A stretch of DNA of 64,000 bases, taken from assembly GCA_050123335.1 (NCBI GenBank), contig JASFHH010000001.1, positions 62,001 through 126,000 on the forward strand. Reading direction: 5' to 3'. Shown here in pieces: positions 17,308 through 26,178 of this stretch (position 1 is its first letter; each line of letters opens with the position of its first letter). The notes under the pieces were generated by a model that was given only the letters and a program-made list of their open reading frames with translations, was not told the origin of the DNA and searched no databases. This DNA comes from JASFHF01 sp050123335 (GTDB taxonomy: Bacteria > Pseudomonadota > Gammaproteobacteria > UBA12402). A program made the position numbers and the translations under genes.

Positions 17308-17880
17308 ATGGATTATTCAGAACTATTAAAAAAACGGCGCTCCATCAGGAATTTTGAAGATAAAAAAGTTCCTTTGGAAATTATTCAAGAAATGTTACAC
17401 GAGGCTTGTTTGGCGCCGAGCGCATGCAATACACAACCATGGCGGTTTATTATCATTCAGGATCAACAATTAATAAAAAGAATTTCTGATGAATCTAAGC
17501 GTTGTGGTTTGGCTATCATAGAAAAACATCCTGATTCTATATATTCCAAATTTGCAGAAAGTTTTAACAATCCTAATTATAATATTTTTTATAATGCACC
17601 AGCGTTGATTTTTGTAGTTTGCGAAAAAGATAATCCAATTTTTAACATAGATTGTGCCAATGCAGCAAATTATTTGATGTTTGCTGCTACTAACAAAGGC
17701 TTGGGAACGTGTTGGATTGGTCTTGCGCATCCTCTTGAGTATTCAGAACTGAAAAAAGAAATTGGTATATCGGAAAATTATCAAATAGCAGCAGTGCTTG
17801 CTCTTGGTTATCCAGAATCAATTCCTGAGCCAGCTCCGCGTAATGATTTGATTATTGTAAATTCTATAGGTTTTCCTTAA
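17308..17880 (+). CDS. Nitroreductase family protein
   Basis: 190 residues, FMN-dependent NAD(P)H nitroreductase fold. KKRRSIRNFEDKKVP is the N-terminal FMN phosphate-binding motif. APSACNTQPWRF continues the flavin site, and GLGTCWIG is the C-terminal signature. ATG 17308 has AAGGGG at 17295-17300. The frame is open further upstream to 17194, but that region is low complexity and has no good ribosome site. The physiological substrate is unknown; such enzymes reduce quinones or nitroaromatics. Confidence 0.88.
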   Translation: MDYSELLKKRRSIRNFEDKKVPLEIIQEMLHEACLAPSACNTQPWRFIIIQDQQLIKRISDESKRCGLAIIEKHPDSIYSKFAESFNNPNYNIFYNAPALIFVVCEKDNPIFNIDCANAANYLMFAATNKGLGTCWIGLAHPLEYSELKKEIGISENYQIAAVLALGYPESIPEPAPRNDLIIVNSIGFP

Positions 17881-17932
17881 ATAAAACCATATGCATAAAA
17901 AATCAATTATTGTTATATAATTAAATTAGCAA

Positions 17933-18328
17933 TTATGGATGTTTTTTAACAAAATCTAAAAGATATCCCACGCTAACACTAACAAATAAAATGCTTAAAT
18001 ATCTTATTCCAATATTCATGAAATAAATGTTAATTGACATCTTGTTCATTGGTAACAATATTAATATATCCAATAACCAATTTATAAATAACCAGCTTAT
18101 TCCAACAACTACCCCTTCGCGTAAATAGTTGATGCTAATTTTTTTAAAATACAGTATTAGCAAAATTATTCCCGTCAACGAACCAATAGCTATCATAATT
18201 GATTTAATCAAGAATATATCAAACAGTGGTTGTCCTTTTGAGGAATAAAGTAAAAAACCGGCTAAAAATGGAATTATCCATAAAATACACCCAAAAATAA
18301 TTATTTTTACGTATTTATTTAACATCAT
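17933..18328 (-). CDS. Hypothetical membrane protein with four predicted helices
   Basis: 131 residues, nearly all hydrophobic, with about four membrane segments and short charged loops. No recognised domain. It starts 24 bases downstream of the AraC/GyrI regulator stop on the same strand, so the two probably share a transcript and the membrane protein may be the regulator's target. It has the size of small multidrug or stress membrane proteins but no diagnostic motif. Confidence 0.65.
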   Translation of the reverse strand: MMLNKYVKIIIFGCILWIIPFLAGFLLYSSKGQPLFDIFLIKSIMIAIGSLTGIILLILYFKKISINYLREGVVVGISWLFINWLLDILILLPMNKMSINIYFMNIGIRYLSILFVSVSVGYLLDFVKKHP

Positions 18329-18352
18329 CGTTTTCTCTATTTAATTTTTAGA

Positions 18353-19162
18353 TTAAGCTAGCGGAACATAGATTTTTTCTGTCTCACCAATGTGTTCCAT
18401 AAAACAAAATCGTTTTTTGTCAAAATTTTCTTTGCTGTCAGGCAGCCATTTTAAGAAAATTCTATCGTATGTATTAGCGATTTGTTCATGTGAACCTTGA
18501 TGTGTAAAAATCGCATATTTGCCGCCAGGTATGATCTTACGCGCAATTTCTCCTGTTATTTGAATATTTTGATCATCCTCAATACAAGCATCAAAGCGTA
18601 TTTTTTCATCTTCTGTGATTTTGGGATCATCATGTCCGATGCTAATATATCGGCGTTTTTCATTAAGATGATTTTTCTTTATAAATGCTTTCATTGCATC
18701 CCAAGCATCGTGCGCAGAAATATCATAGTTTCCAGTTCTTCTGATAAATAAAATTGGGATATCAGGTACATTTTTAATTTCATCAGGTTGTATCATTGGT
18801 AAGTCACTAAATTTATTTTCTATCATGTTCAACTCCTTATAAAGTAATCGATAAGAGCGCGGACTTGCTCCCACACATTGTTTAAATGCTTTTGCAAATG
18901 CAGATTGAGTTTCAAAATTAGCATCCAGTGCTATATCAGTGATGCTTTGACTTCCGTAACGCAATTTCCCCATGGCTTTTTCCAACCTTAGGCGTCTCAC
19001 ATATTGATGTACGCTTTCACCAACAATGAATCGAAAAACCCGCTGAAAATGAAAATCAGAATAGCAAGCAGCTTGTGCTAATTCTGCGATTGTCATTTCA
19101 TCTTGAATATGATCCTCGATATAAGTTAATACCTTGAGAATTCTTTTGGCATATTCTTTCAT
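18353..19162 (-). CDS. AraC-family regulator with C-terminal GyrI-like effector domain
   Basis: 269 residues. Two helix-turn-helix motifs fill residues 1-105 (IAELAQAACYSDFHFQRVFR and SITDIALDANFETQSAFAKA). A GyrI-like ligand domain follows (PILFIRRTGNYD to the end). This Rob/SoxS-like arrangement is typical of regulators sensing hydrophobic compounds. ATG 19162 is chosen because AAGGAAG lies upstream at correct spacing; the frame is open to 19192. It is followed by a small membrane protein, probably in the same operon. Confidence 0.88.
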   Translation of the reverse strand: MKEYAKRILKVLTYIEDHIQDEMTIAELAQAACYSDFHFQRVFRFIVGESVHQYVRRLRLEKAMGKLRYGSQSITDIALDANFETQSAFAKAFKQCVGASPRSYRLLYKELNMIENKFSDLPMIQPDEIKNVPDIPILFIRRTGNYDISAHDAWDAMKAFIKKNHLNEKRRYISIGHDDPKITEDEKIRFDACIEDDQNIQITGEIARKIIPGGKYAIFTHQGSHEQIANTYDRIFLKWLPDSKENFDKKRFCFMEHIGETEKIYVPLA

Positions 19163-19371
19163 TTGCGATTCTTCCTTATTTGCGTGAAGCAAGTATAGTA
19201 GATGATTTGAGAGAAAACTTTTCCAATTCTGCTAAGTTATTACTTACTCATAAATTGTTTCTATTTTTAAGCTTTATATGAGGAAAGCAAGATATTTGCT
19301 TCTGATTTGGGAAGCTAGATTGTTTGAAAAATCACCAAATAGCAAAATTAGCCAATGTAAGCTCATCTGGG

Positions 19372-19442
19372 TAACTCCTTTAGTTCAAAAGTGTTACCTA
19401 TGTCTTCGGTATAATCTGTAACCTTTGTCTCCGATATAGACC
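19372..19442 (+). mobile_element. Degenerate 3' end of a transposable element (copy 1)
   Basis: It shares a long match with 20691-20762, including AGTGTTACCTATGTCTTCGG and a GATATAGACC end. The frame reads SSKVLPMSSV then stop, with a stop and probable one-base deletion upstream. It looks like a transposase tail plus terminal repeat, possibly IS481-like. The rest of the element is absent. Nothing else was recognised in the 389-base gap before plsY. Confidence 0.55.
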
Positions 19443-19551
19443 TATGTAATTAAATTTAGGACTAATACATAGGATTAACAAATCAGCATTATACATTATT
19501 GGTCAAGAATAGTAGAATTGAATTTTTTGCAAAGAAAGAGAATACTATATC

Positions 19552-20151
19552 ATGCTAATAACAGCAGTTCTTATTCTTACAGCATATTTATGCGGATCTG
19601 TTTCCAGCGCAGTAATTGTAAGTAAATTATTAAGACTACAAGATCCTCGTTCTGGCGGTTCAGGTAACCCTGGAATGACCAATGTATTACGGTTATCAGG
19701 CAAAAAAGCAGCAGCATTGGTATTTCTTGGTGATGTTTTTAAAGGTGCTTTCCCTGTATTACTGGCTAGATTATTACATATTGACGGATTGTGGCTAGGT
19801 TTGGTCGGTTTAGCAGCAGTAATTGGGCATATTTTTCCAGTATTTTTCAAATTTGAAGGAGGAAAAGCTATTGCCACATCGTTTGGAGTGGTAATTATTT
19901 TATCACCAGCAATAGCACTTTTATCATTAGCTACTTGGTTAGTAGTAGCAGTGGTATCACGTTACTTATCATTGGCGTCAATTATTGGAACTGTCTCTGC
20001 GCTGATTTATGCGTTGTATTTTCGCCAATTTATGTACATTATTCCATTTGTCATCATAGCAGTATTAATAATATGGCGACATAAATCTAATATAAAAAGG
20101 TTATATCAAGGCAGTGAAAACAAAATCAACTTGGAGTCGAAAAGAGCCTAG
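19552..20151 (+). CDS. plsY: Acyl-phosphate:glycerol-3-phosphate acyltransferase PlsY
   Basis: 199 residues with about five membrane helices. PlsY makes lysophosphatidic acid from acyl-phosphate and glycerol-3-phosphate in the inner membrane. Three family motifs are present: the GSGNPGMTNVLR glycine-rich loop near residue 35, FLGDVFKGAFPVL, and GHIFPVFFKFEGGKAIAT near 94. The C-terminus IIWRHKSNIKRLYQGSE is also typical. It lies between two remnants of the same mobile element but appears intact. ATG 19552 has GAAAGAG upstream. Confidence 0.92.
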   Translation: MLITAVLILTAYLCGSVSSAVIVSKLLRLQDPRSGGSGNPGMTNVLRLSGKKAAALVFLGDVFKGAFPVLLARLLHIDGLWLGLVGLAAVIGHIFPVFFKFEGGKAIATSFGVVIILSPAIALLSLATWLVVAVVSRYLSLASIIGTVSALIYALYFRQFMYIIPFVIIAVLIIWRHKSNIKRLYQGSENKINLESKRA

Positions 20152-20316
20152 ATAAAAATCATGGTAATGTATTAAAAAATTCAGACTGTTTGCTGTATTT
20201 TCTTGTTGCAAAAAACCAACTTATTGTCCATAATAACAATACACAGTCTCTGTGCCCGAACGGTCCCCGATGGGTGTGCCTGGCGAGAAATCTCTAGTCT
20301 AGGGCATGGAGGCGAC

Positions 20317-20466
20317 TTATCCTAACGACCAAATGTTTGCAATTTTTCTTCTATTCGTTAAAATATCTAGCCATCTTTTATGATTTTTACGAGTACTATC
20401 ATTTGCTCTGGCGATTGCACCAACAACCATATCTGCCAGCTGAATCAAGCTATCCCTCTTAGAATC
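20317..20466 (-). pseudogene. C-terminal remnant of a DUF3800-type protein
   Basis: The minus strand reads VDSKRDSLIQLADMVVGAIA and continues for 30 more codons to a stop at 20317. The IQLADMVVGAIAR block resembles the conserved C-terminal acidic motif of DUF3800 proteins. An in-frame stop (TGA) lies a few codons upstream and no N-terminal part is present. Function is lost; it is debris next to mobile-element ends. Confidence 0.5.
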
Positions 20467-20490
20467 AACAAATTTTAAGCTTGCTATTTT

Positions 20491-20625
20491 TTGACTTCAA
20501 ATATGATTTTGCAAGCTTCGCTGCCAAAACAAGATGGTGATGCGCAATTAGCTGAAACACTAATTGCTTGAAATAGAAAATTTTTTTTCGAAGCTACGAT
20601 TCAAATTTGAAATTATCGCGAGCTA
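20491..20625. repeat. Imperfect inverted repeat with CAATTAG/CTAATTG core
   Basis: Outer arms TTCAAATATGATTTTGCAAGCTTCG and a partial reverse match beginning CGAAGCTACGATTC flank a central hairpin CAATTAG...CTAATTG. Mismatches are frequent, so the boundaries are approximate. Confidence 0.4.
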
Positions 20626-20762
20626 ATTAGTCTTATGAATTATAATTTAGGCTGCTTTGATGAAAATAATTGTAAATTTGAGCCTTTGGATAATCCTTTT
20701 GGTCCAAAAGTGTTACCTATGTCTTCGGTATAAAACGTAACCCATGTCTCCGGTATAGACCC
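20611..20762 (+). mobile_element. 3' end of a transposable element (copy 2)
   Basis: An open frame from 20611 to the stop at 20731-20733 ends LDNPFGPKVLPMSSV. It is followed by CCATGTCTCCGGTATAGACC, which looks like a terminal inverted repeat. It matches the copy at 19372-19442 in the same orientation. The 5' part of the transposase is missing. An IS481-type origin is my guess from the ending; I am not certain of the family. Confidence 0.5.
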
Positions 20763-20774
20763 TTGAAAAAAGAC

Positions 20775-20847
<73 letters not shown>

Positions 20848-20885
20848 AATTTAAAATAACAACTTCGATAGACTATAAACCAAGT

Positions 20886-20960
20886 ACCCATCCATGGTGT
20901 ATTTGCCCAGCCCGACATCCATGTCGGGCGTTCGCCGGGGCAAAGCAGTGCTTTGCCCAA
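20886..20960. repeat. Compound palindrome possibly of the ACATGGATGT family
   Basis: CCCGACAT-CC-ATGTCGGG (20911-20928) and GGGCAAAGCA-G-TGCTTTGCCC (20938-20958) lie side by side, with ACCCATCCATGGT at 20887-20899. On the minus strand the centre reads ACATGGATGT next to CCATGGATGG, as in the 14230-14368 element. It joins a broken tRNA 5' end. Confidence 0.65.
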
Positions 20961-20966
20961 ACAGCA

Positions 20967-20994
20967 CCGGCTCACCCATCTGAGCTACCCCGGC
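20967..20994 (-). pseudogene. Truncated tRNA 5' end
   Basis: The minus strand begins GCCGGGGTAGCTCAGATGGG, an acceptor stem and D arm like those of the intact tRNA-Thr 120 bases away. After 28 bases it runs into the palindromic repeat. No anticodon or T arm follows in order, so this is a broken or duplicated tRNA start. Upstream DNA to 21201 shows no gene. Confidence 0.65.
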
Positions 20995-21201
20995 TTTCTG
21001 TTATTTTTCAATGACTTATGCTGTCTTTGTTTATTGTGAAAAGGCCGCTTGTGTGCTATTCTCGCGATTCTTTTCGATGCAATTATACATTGTTATTATA
21101 ACAATGGAATAGCATAAATTTTACGTTAGTATTGCTGCTTGGCTTTTACAACAAGTTAGTGCATAAGAACCATTCACTAAGGAAGCGATTTTTTTGCTTT
21201 T

Positions 21202-21234
21202 GGTAAGGAAACCTTAAGAATTGACTGCTATTAT
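21202..21234 (+). promoter_or_regulatory. PmrA/PhoP-like box and -10 upstream of the TPR gene
   Basis: GGTAAG-N5-CTTAAG (21202-21218), then 10 bases, then TATTAT (21229-21234). Architecture and the stretch CCTTAAGAATTGACTGCTAT match the region upstream of 32788. The 11-base half-site period resembles PmrA boxes of Legionella and Coxiella. Confidence 0.5.
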
Positions 21235-21320
21235 TTGTAATAAATGATGATATTTGCTGATCAAATGGGAAATGTCTAATAATATATTTATTAATAACTT
21301 GCATACGGGAGTATCAATTA

Positions 21321-22337
21321 ATGTTCTCAACGAAAAATTTGGAAATAACAAAGAAGGAGTCAAAAAAATACGATTCGGCGATTGAAGGTTACAGCAAAGC
21401 AATAGAAATTGATAAGAATGATGTAAGCGCATATTTTTGCAGAGCTCTAATTTATAGTGTGTTTAAAAAGTATGATTTGGCGATTAAAGATTTCAGCAAA
21501 GCAATAGAAATTGATAAGAATTATGTAGATGCATATTTTGAAAGAGCTCTAATGTATCGTGCGTTAAAAAATTACGATTTGGCGATTAAAGATTTCAGCA
21601 AAGTAATAGAAATTGATAAGAATTATGTAGAGGCATATTTTTGCAGAGCTCAAATTTATTGTAAGTCAAAAGAATACGATTTGGCGATTAAAGATTTCAG
21701 CAAAGTAATAGAAATTGAGAAAAATTATGTAAACGCATATTTTGAAAGAGCTCTAATTTATAGTGGGTTTAAAAAGTACGATTTGGCGATTAAAGATTTC
21801 AGCAAAGCAATAGAAATTGATAAGAATTATGTAGAGGCATATTTTTGCAGAGCTCAAATTTATTATAAGTCAAAAGAATACGATTTGGCGATTAAAGATT
21901 TCAGCAAAGCAATAGAAATTGATAAGAATTGTGTAAACGCATATTTTGAAAGAGCTCTAATTTATAGTGGGTTTAAAAAGTACGATTTGGCGATTAAAGA
22001 TTTCAGCAAAGCAATAGAAATTGATAAGAATTATGTAGATGCATATTTTTGCAGAGCTGTAATGTATTATGAGTTAAAAAAATACAACTTGGCGATTCGG
22101 GATTGTAAAAAGGTGCTTAAAATTAATCCGAACCATGATAATGCTAGAGAACAGTTAGGACGATGCTTTGAAAAGAAAAAAGAGTATATTCTTGCACTAA
22201 AAGAATTTTCTAAAATGGCAAATGAAAATAAAAAAAAGAATAACAGAGACAGGGTGTTAAAAAAAATGAAGCGCGAAATTTTGGGTAATTCATCCTGGGA
22301 GTCTCAGGAAAACCAAGTGTTTCGTCCCAATCCTTAG
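21321..22337 (+). CDS. Tetratricopeptide repeat protein with recently amplified repeats
   Basis: 338 residues, of which about residues 10-285 are eight or so 34-residue TPRs of the form YDLAIKDFSKAIEIDKNYV, with conserved A/Y positions. Alternate repeats carry FCRA or FERA, so the real unit is a pair of about 204 bp. Units at about 21635 and 21839 are almost identical in DNA, a sign of recent duplication or gene conversion. No signal peptide or membrane segment is seen. A Lys-rich tail follows. TPR proteins are scaffolds, and in Legionellales many are secreted effectors. The PmrA-like promoter supports but does not prove that. Confidence 0.85.
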   Translation: MFSTKNLEITKKESKKYDSAIEGYSKAIEIDKNDVSAYFCRALIYSVFKKYDLAIKDFSKAIEIDKNYVDAYFERALMYRALKNYDLAIKDFSKVIEIDKNYVEAYFCRAQIYCKSKEYDLAIKDFSKVIEIEKNYVNAYFERALIYSGFKKYDLAIKDFSKAIEIDKNYVEAYFCRAQIYYKSKEYDLAIKDFSKAIEIDKNCVNAYFERALIYSGFKKYDLAIKDFSKAIEIDKNYVDAYFCRAVMYYELKKYNLAIRDCKKVLKINPNHDNAREQLGRCFEKKKEYILALKEFSKMANENKKKNNRDRVLKKMKREILGNSSWESQENQVFRPNP

Positions 22338-22422
22338 GTTTAATAATCGAATTACCATCTTTATTTCAGTCTGTAAAAAAATGTGAAAATGATCGCGCAT
22401 ATCCAATAAATAATTTCGGTGA

Positions 22423-22905
22423 TTAATCAATCTGTGCTAACAACACCACATAATTTTTCCCATAAGCTTTTGCGCATTTGGGGCAGGTTGTGTAATAAAA
22501 ATAAAGTTGCTTAAGCGTATGGCCTTTTTCAGTTACATAATTTTCCATCTCTTTAGCCCATTTGCCGGCATTTTTATAAGGACCTTCAAAGACTTTACTC
22601 AGAAACTTTCCTGAGATAGTGACCATTTGTGCTCCTTCGACATCTTTAGTTACAGCAAGATAAATATCTGCGCCCCACGAGGATTTCTCATCTGCCAGGA
22701 AAATAAATTCTTCTGGTTTCGCTCCTGCTTTTTCTATTAGCTCAACATTTTTAATAATCTTGCTTTTCATGTTTAGTGGAATATGTAAAAAACTTATTAC
22801 GTGATCTTTGACGAATTTTTTGTTCTGCCAGATTATTTCTTTATTTTGCCACGGTTCTGGATTAAACGGCTCGCAGCAGCCGGTTGATTTCATTTGCTTG
22901 TCCAT
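22423..22905 (-). CDS. Conserved protein of unknown function, 160 residues
   Basis: It starts with a Cys-rich segment, STGCCEPFNPEPW, has FVKDHVISFLHIPLN near residue 31, and ends with a YYTTCPKCAKAYGKNYVV block. I recognise it as a conserved family, often labelled hydrolase without experimental basis. The four or five cysteines, including CPKC, could bind a metal, but this is inference. No signal peptide. GAGGAAC lies before ATG 22905. It stands alone after the TPR gene on the opposite strand. Confidence 0.75.
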   Translation of the reverse strand: MDKQMKSTGCCEPFNPEPWQNKEIIWQNKKFVKDHVISFLHIPLNMKSKIIKNVELIEKAGAKPEEFIFLADEKSSWGADIYLAVTKDVEGAQMVTISGKFLSKVFEGPYKNAGKWAKEMENYVTEKGHTLKQLYFYYTTCPKCAKAYGKNYVVLLAQID

Positions 22906-23041
22906 ATTTTGTTCCTCTGATTTTTAATTGAAACCGCATTATACCAAAATTTTGATTATGCGTATTGAATAATTGCCTATATATCAAAATGTTCTTAAAA
23001 TTAGAGTAGATAAGGAACCATTGAAGCATCTGAAAGTATAT

Positions 23042-23797
23042 TCATCGTAAAGAAATTTGGTTATCATATTTTTGTAAAACTTTCATTTTTTTATTGCTTG
23101 ATGTGATTGTAGGTTCTAATTTTAGCATAATTCTGGTTTTTGATAACAAGGAGTGTCGTAGTTGTTCTATTGCTGTTTTGCTTTGAAATTTAAAATTTAG
23201 CTGCTTTAATCTGCGGAGAATCGCGGTGACAGATGAAATGGTATGTTTGGGCGTAATTGATGTTTTAGTGAAATAAAATTTTGAGTCTAGCCATTTCGTT
23301 AGATAGTTATTTGTTTTAATAAGATTCATTGTGTCTCTTGATGGTTTTTGTTTGGCAGCAAAAATAACCCCTCTGGATATGTATAAGGCTTCTTTCTCTA
23401 TAAAACATCCTTGATTAATTTTCATATGCTTAAAACCTATTTTGTTTAATACATAGGTAATTATTTTGTTAACAGGCAAATGCCAAACTCCATCCCAAAA
23501 GAAAGCCCCATCATTTTCAAGCAGATAGTGAATGTTTTTTAGCGCAGGTATTAAATTATTTTTGGACATCTCTGAAATATGTTCAACATATATACATTTA
23601 AATCTTCCTTTGAGTTTTGAAATTTTTTTAATATTTAGATCAGAGATATCGCATATCAAATCTGGTTTGGCCGATTTTTTAATATCTAATGTATAAAAAA
23701 TATCTTTATTTTTACGCGCAATTTTTGGGTATGCCCATCCAGTTGCTACTATTAAAATTTTACCTGTAAATTTTTTTATATTTCTATTAAATGTCAT
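23042..23797 (-). CDS. Hypothetical protein with a possible SAM-methyltransferase-like fold
   Basis: 251 residues, basic. The N-terminal half has a beta strand (GKILIVATGWAYP), then a LICDISDLN acidic motif and an IYVEHISEM strand followed by a possible FFWDGVWHLP loop. This order resembles class I methyltransferases, but the glycine-rich motif I is not intact, so cofactor binding is doubtful. The C-terminal 90 residues are Lys/Ser/Thr-rich and unrecognised. It is divergent from the 24121 gene. It could be a lineage-specific effector. Confidence 0.55.
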   Translation of the reverse strand: MTFNRNIKKFTGKILIVATGWAYPKIARKNKDIFYTLDIKKSAKPDLICDISDLNIKKISKLKGRFKCIYVEHISEMSKNNLIPALKNIHYLLENDGAFFWDGVWHLPVNKIITYVLNKIGFKHMKINQGCFIEKEALYISRGVIFAAKQKPSRDTMNLIKTNNYLTKWLDSKFYFTKTSITPKHTISSVTAILRRLKQLNFKFQSKTAIEQLRHSLLSKTRIMLKLEPTITSSNKKMKVLQKYDNQISLR

Positions 23798-24118
23798 TAT
23801 TTTTATGTTTTATTATAAAAGTGTAGTTTATTTTTTTATATGCAAACTTTCTTACAACAATTTTTATTTTTTTGTTTGCTTTTCATCATTAAGTATTTTA
23901 CTAATATTTAATCATTAATACAACGATGCTTATTGGTATTCATCAGCAGTCACTTTTCAAATGCTGATGGTGAAAGGCTTATGTATAGTACAAAAAACTG
24001 GACACACATTAATAACATAAGTATGCTAAACCATACTTAATATGGGTCGCACATCACAATTAATATTAACTAAGAATTCAGAGAAACACAGTCGTTTTTC
24101 TGAATTTTAAGGAGGAAG
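23798..24118. other. Divergent intergenic region with two hairpins
   Basis: CATCAGCA...TGCTGATG (23941-23948 and 23962-23969) forms a stem with a 13-base loop. A second stem, AATTCAGAGAAA / TTTTTCTGAATT (24075-24086 and 24095-24106), ends two bases before the very strong ribosome site AAGGAGGAAG of the next gene. No gene is seen in between. Confidence 0.5.
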
Positions 24119-24120
24119 AC

Positions 24121-25749
24121 ATGTTTGTATCTATAGTAGAAATATTAGACCAAGCTTACTATATACACTATGAGATGGAAGAGCTAATAAAAGGGCTACA
24201 AAAATCTAAAGAAAATGGATTAAAGCAACAGTATTGTGTAGATGCAATAGATTCAAGTATTGATGAAATATATGAGCATTCAGAAAAACTATATGTCTAT
24301 GCAAAAAAATCTAAATGTTCTGTTGACTATTCGATAGAACGTGATATCCAAATGATTTTAGATTATTTGGAACAGGTTAAATCTAAAATTGTTCGGCAAA
24401 ATAAAATGGATATTCTTAATTCAGATTCTTCAAAGCTTCTCATGATGAGATCATATTTACGACGGCATAAATCAGCATGTCCTACTTGTTTTGTGCATAA
24501 TTCGGATAAAAAAATGAGCGTAAAAATGCTTAATAGTACTGTATTTGACATGTGTGGAATATCTGGTGTATGGAATGAAAAATATATATTGCACTTAGGT
24601 GATTGGGTAGTTGGCCTATTACAGACAGGGCTACATTTGGGTGATGATGTAATAATTTATAGCAGTGATAATGCATATATGTTAATGTTGGAAAACGCAT
24701 TTGCTGCAGAGCGCTTATTTTATGATTTAGAAAGCTTGACAGATTATAAAAAATCCCAAGCCATACAGTTAAAACATCGTTTTTTTAATAATAGAACAGC
24801 AAAAAAACCACAGCCTGTTAATTTGCAGAACGAATCAGGCAGAATTATCATTATAGCTTATTCCAATGCGTTAAAATTGGCTCTTCATAATATTGACAAA
24901 ACAAAGCTTACTAGCAAAAAAGATATATTAAAGCACGTAACTTGGCCGAGAAAAGGAAAAGGAAGTTGGAATTATGAGAAGATACTGCGTGGGCGGTTAG
25001 CGTACCGAAAGAAAGATAAGCCGTTAGGTATAACATATCAATTCCAACCAATGCCTGGTCATTTGGGAAATATTTTTACCAGAGGTGTTGGTCGTTACGG
25101 AACTAACAAACTAGCAGATATTTTATCTGTAATAAACAAATTAACAGGACAGAATCATGAAAAAGAAAAAAAACTTGCTAAATTATTCCTAAACTACAAG
25201 AAAGGTAAAAGTGATGCTTTATCTGCCGATTCTTTACGAGAAAATGGTTTTTTAGTGCCAAGCACAGCATGTGCTAGAAGAAAGCTTATTAATGCCATTA
25301 ACAAAATTGCATTTTTAGTTTGTTTCCAAGAAGTGTATAGGAGAAAAAATCAAGGTTACAAAAAATCATCTGATGGTTTGCCAGTCAAAATATTGGAATT
25401 GCCATTTGGCGTAGCTGTATCTAGTGCTTTGAAATTAATTGCCGATGGTCATTTACGAATGCGAGAAGTATTTGATAGTGATTCTAAATATGGTGTATTT
25501 ACTGGACAAAGCATCATGAATAAAAATATAAAAAATACCATTCAGAAATTTAACCAACTCTTTGTTTTTTTCTTTGATGTTTATATAGCTGATATATTTG
25601 CATTTAAAAATAAAAGCCAAAAATTATATGATGTTTTTGAAATTCAACAAGAGTTAGGCGAAGAAGTAATAACAAAGGTACCACAAAATTTTTATGCCAG
25701 ATTATTACGCAATACAGATGAGAAAACAAATAAGTTATCGATTAGTTAA
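24121..25749 (+). CDS. Large orphan protein, candidate effector
   Basis: 542 residues, not recognised. AAGGAGG at 24109-24115 is nearly ideal, so it is probably well translated. Residues 1-130 look helical and charged. A central globular part follows (LHLGDWVVGLLQTGLHLGDD), then a basic stretch with WPRKGKGSWNYEK near residue 280. An LPFGVAVSSALKLIADGHLR helix lies near 425. No signal peptide or membrane segment is convincing. Base composition resembles the orphan genes around it. A leader hairpin abuts the ribosome site. A substrate of a Dot/Icm-like system is possible but unproven. Confidence 0.6.
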   Translation: MFVSIVEILDQAYYIHYEMEELIKGLQKSKENGLKQQYCVDAIDSSIDEIYEHSEKLYVYAKKSKCSVDYSIERDIQMILDYLEQVKSKIVRQNKMDILNSDSSKLLMMRSYLRRHKSACPTCFVHNSDKKMSVKMLNSTVFDMCGISGVWNEKYILHLGDWVVGLLQTGLHLGDDVIIYSSDNAYMLMLENAFAAERLFYDLESLTDYKKSQAIQLKHRFFNNRTAKKPQPVNLQNESGRIIIIAYSNALKLALHNIDKTKLTSKKDILKHVTWPRKGKGSWNYEKILRGRLAYRKKDKPLGITYQFQPMPGHLGNIFTRGVGRYGTNKLADILSVINKLTGQNHEKEKKLAKLFLNYKKGKSDALSADSLRENGFLVPSTACARRKLINAINKIAFLVCFQEVYRRKNQGYKKSSDGLPVKILELPFGVAVSSALKLIADGHLRMREVFDSDSKYGVFTGQSIMNKNIKNTIQKFNQLFVFFFDVYIADIFAFKNKSQKLYDVFEIQQELGEEVITKVPQNFYARLLRNTDEKTNKLSIS

Positions 25750-25766
25750 AGGAGAGGGCAATACAT

Positions 25767-25830
25767 TATATATCCGATCTCCTACAAAATCTTCCAGTTT
25801 TTTAACCCATGGTATCTGAGATTTTTTTGC
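25767..25830. repeat. 64-bp diverged direct repeat, copy A
   Basis: Aligned without gaps to 26543-26606 with 50 of 64 identities by eye. It lies 18 bases after the stop of the 24121 gene. Both copies end in ATTTTTTTGC. Apart from this copy I see nothing definite in the 25750-26178 gap; TATAAT-like boxes occur near 25995 and 26035. Confidence 0.65.
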
Positions 25831-26178
25831 TTAAAGTATATAAAATTGTCGCCAAGCGATGACTGAAAATGATTGAAATTTCTATTGCGACTTGTGACTT
25901 ATATGTTGACATGTTCATTTAATATAGATAGTATCCCTTTTCTTCAACAAGGATAACAGTGTAATTGTTGTAGTTGATGTAATTTATAGTGGAACTATAA
26001 TATCAAAAATAATAAGTTATATACTTACGTAAATACGTCTATAATTAAAATTAAAATCATACTATTCGTATGCAACTAGCATATACATTATAAAAATAAA
26101 ATGCAGTACTTGTTTTGCTTGAATCAAAATAATTACAGCTTTTTTTATAAATGTAACAAATAGCTAGAGGCGTATTGT

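Noticed and set aside
21321..22337. Regularly spaced repeats suggesting CRISPR or VNTR DNA
   Set aside because: The repeats are coding TPRs of 102 bp with no spacers; no array elsewhere.
23995..24016. GTACAAAAAACTGGACACAC, resembling an IS end
   Set aside because: No partner inverted repeat and no transposase nearby; may be chance.
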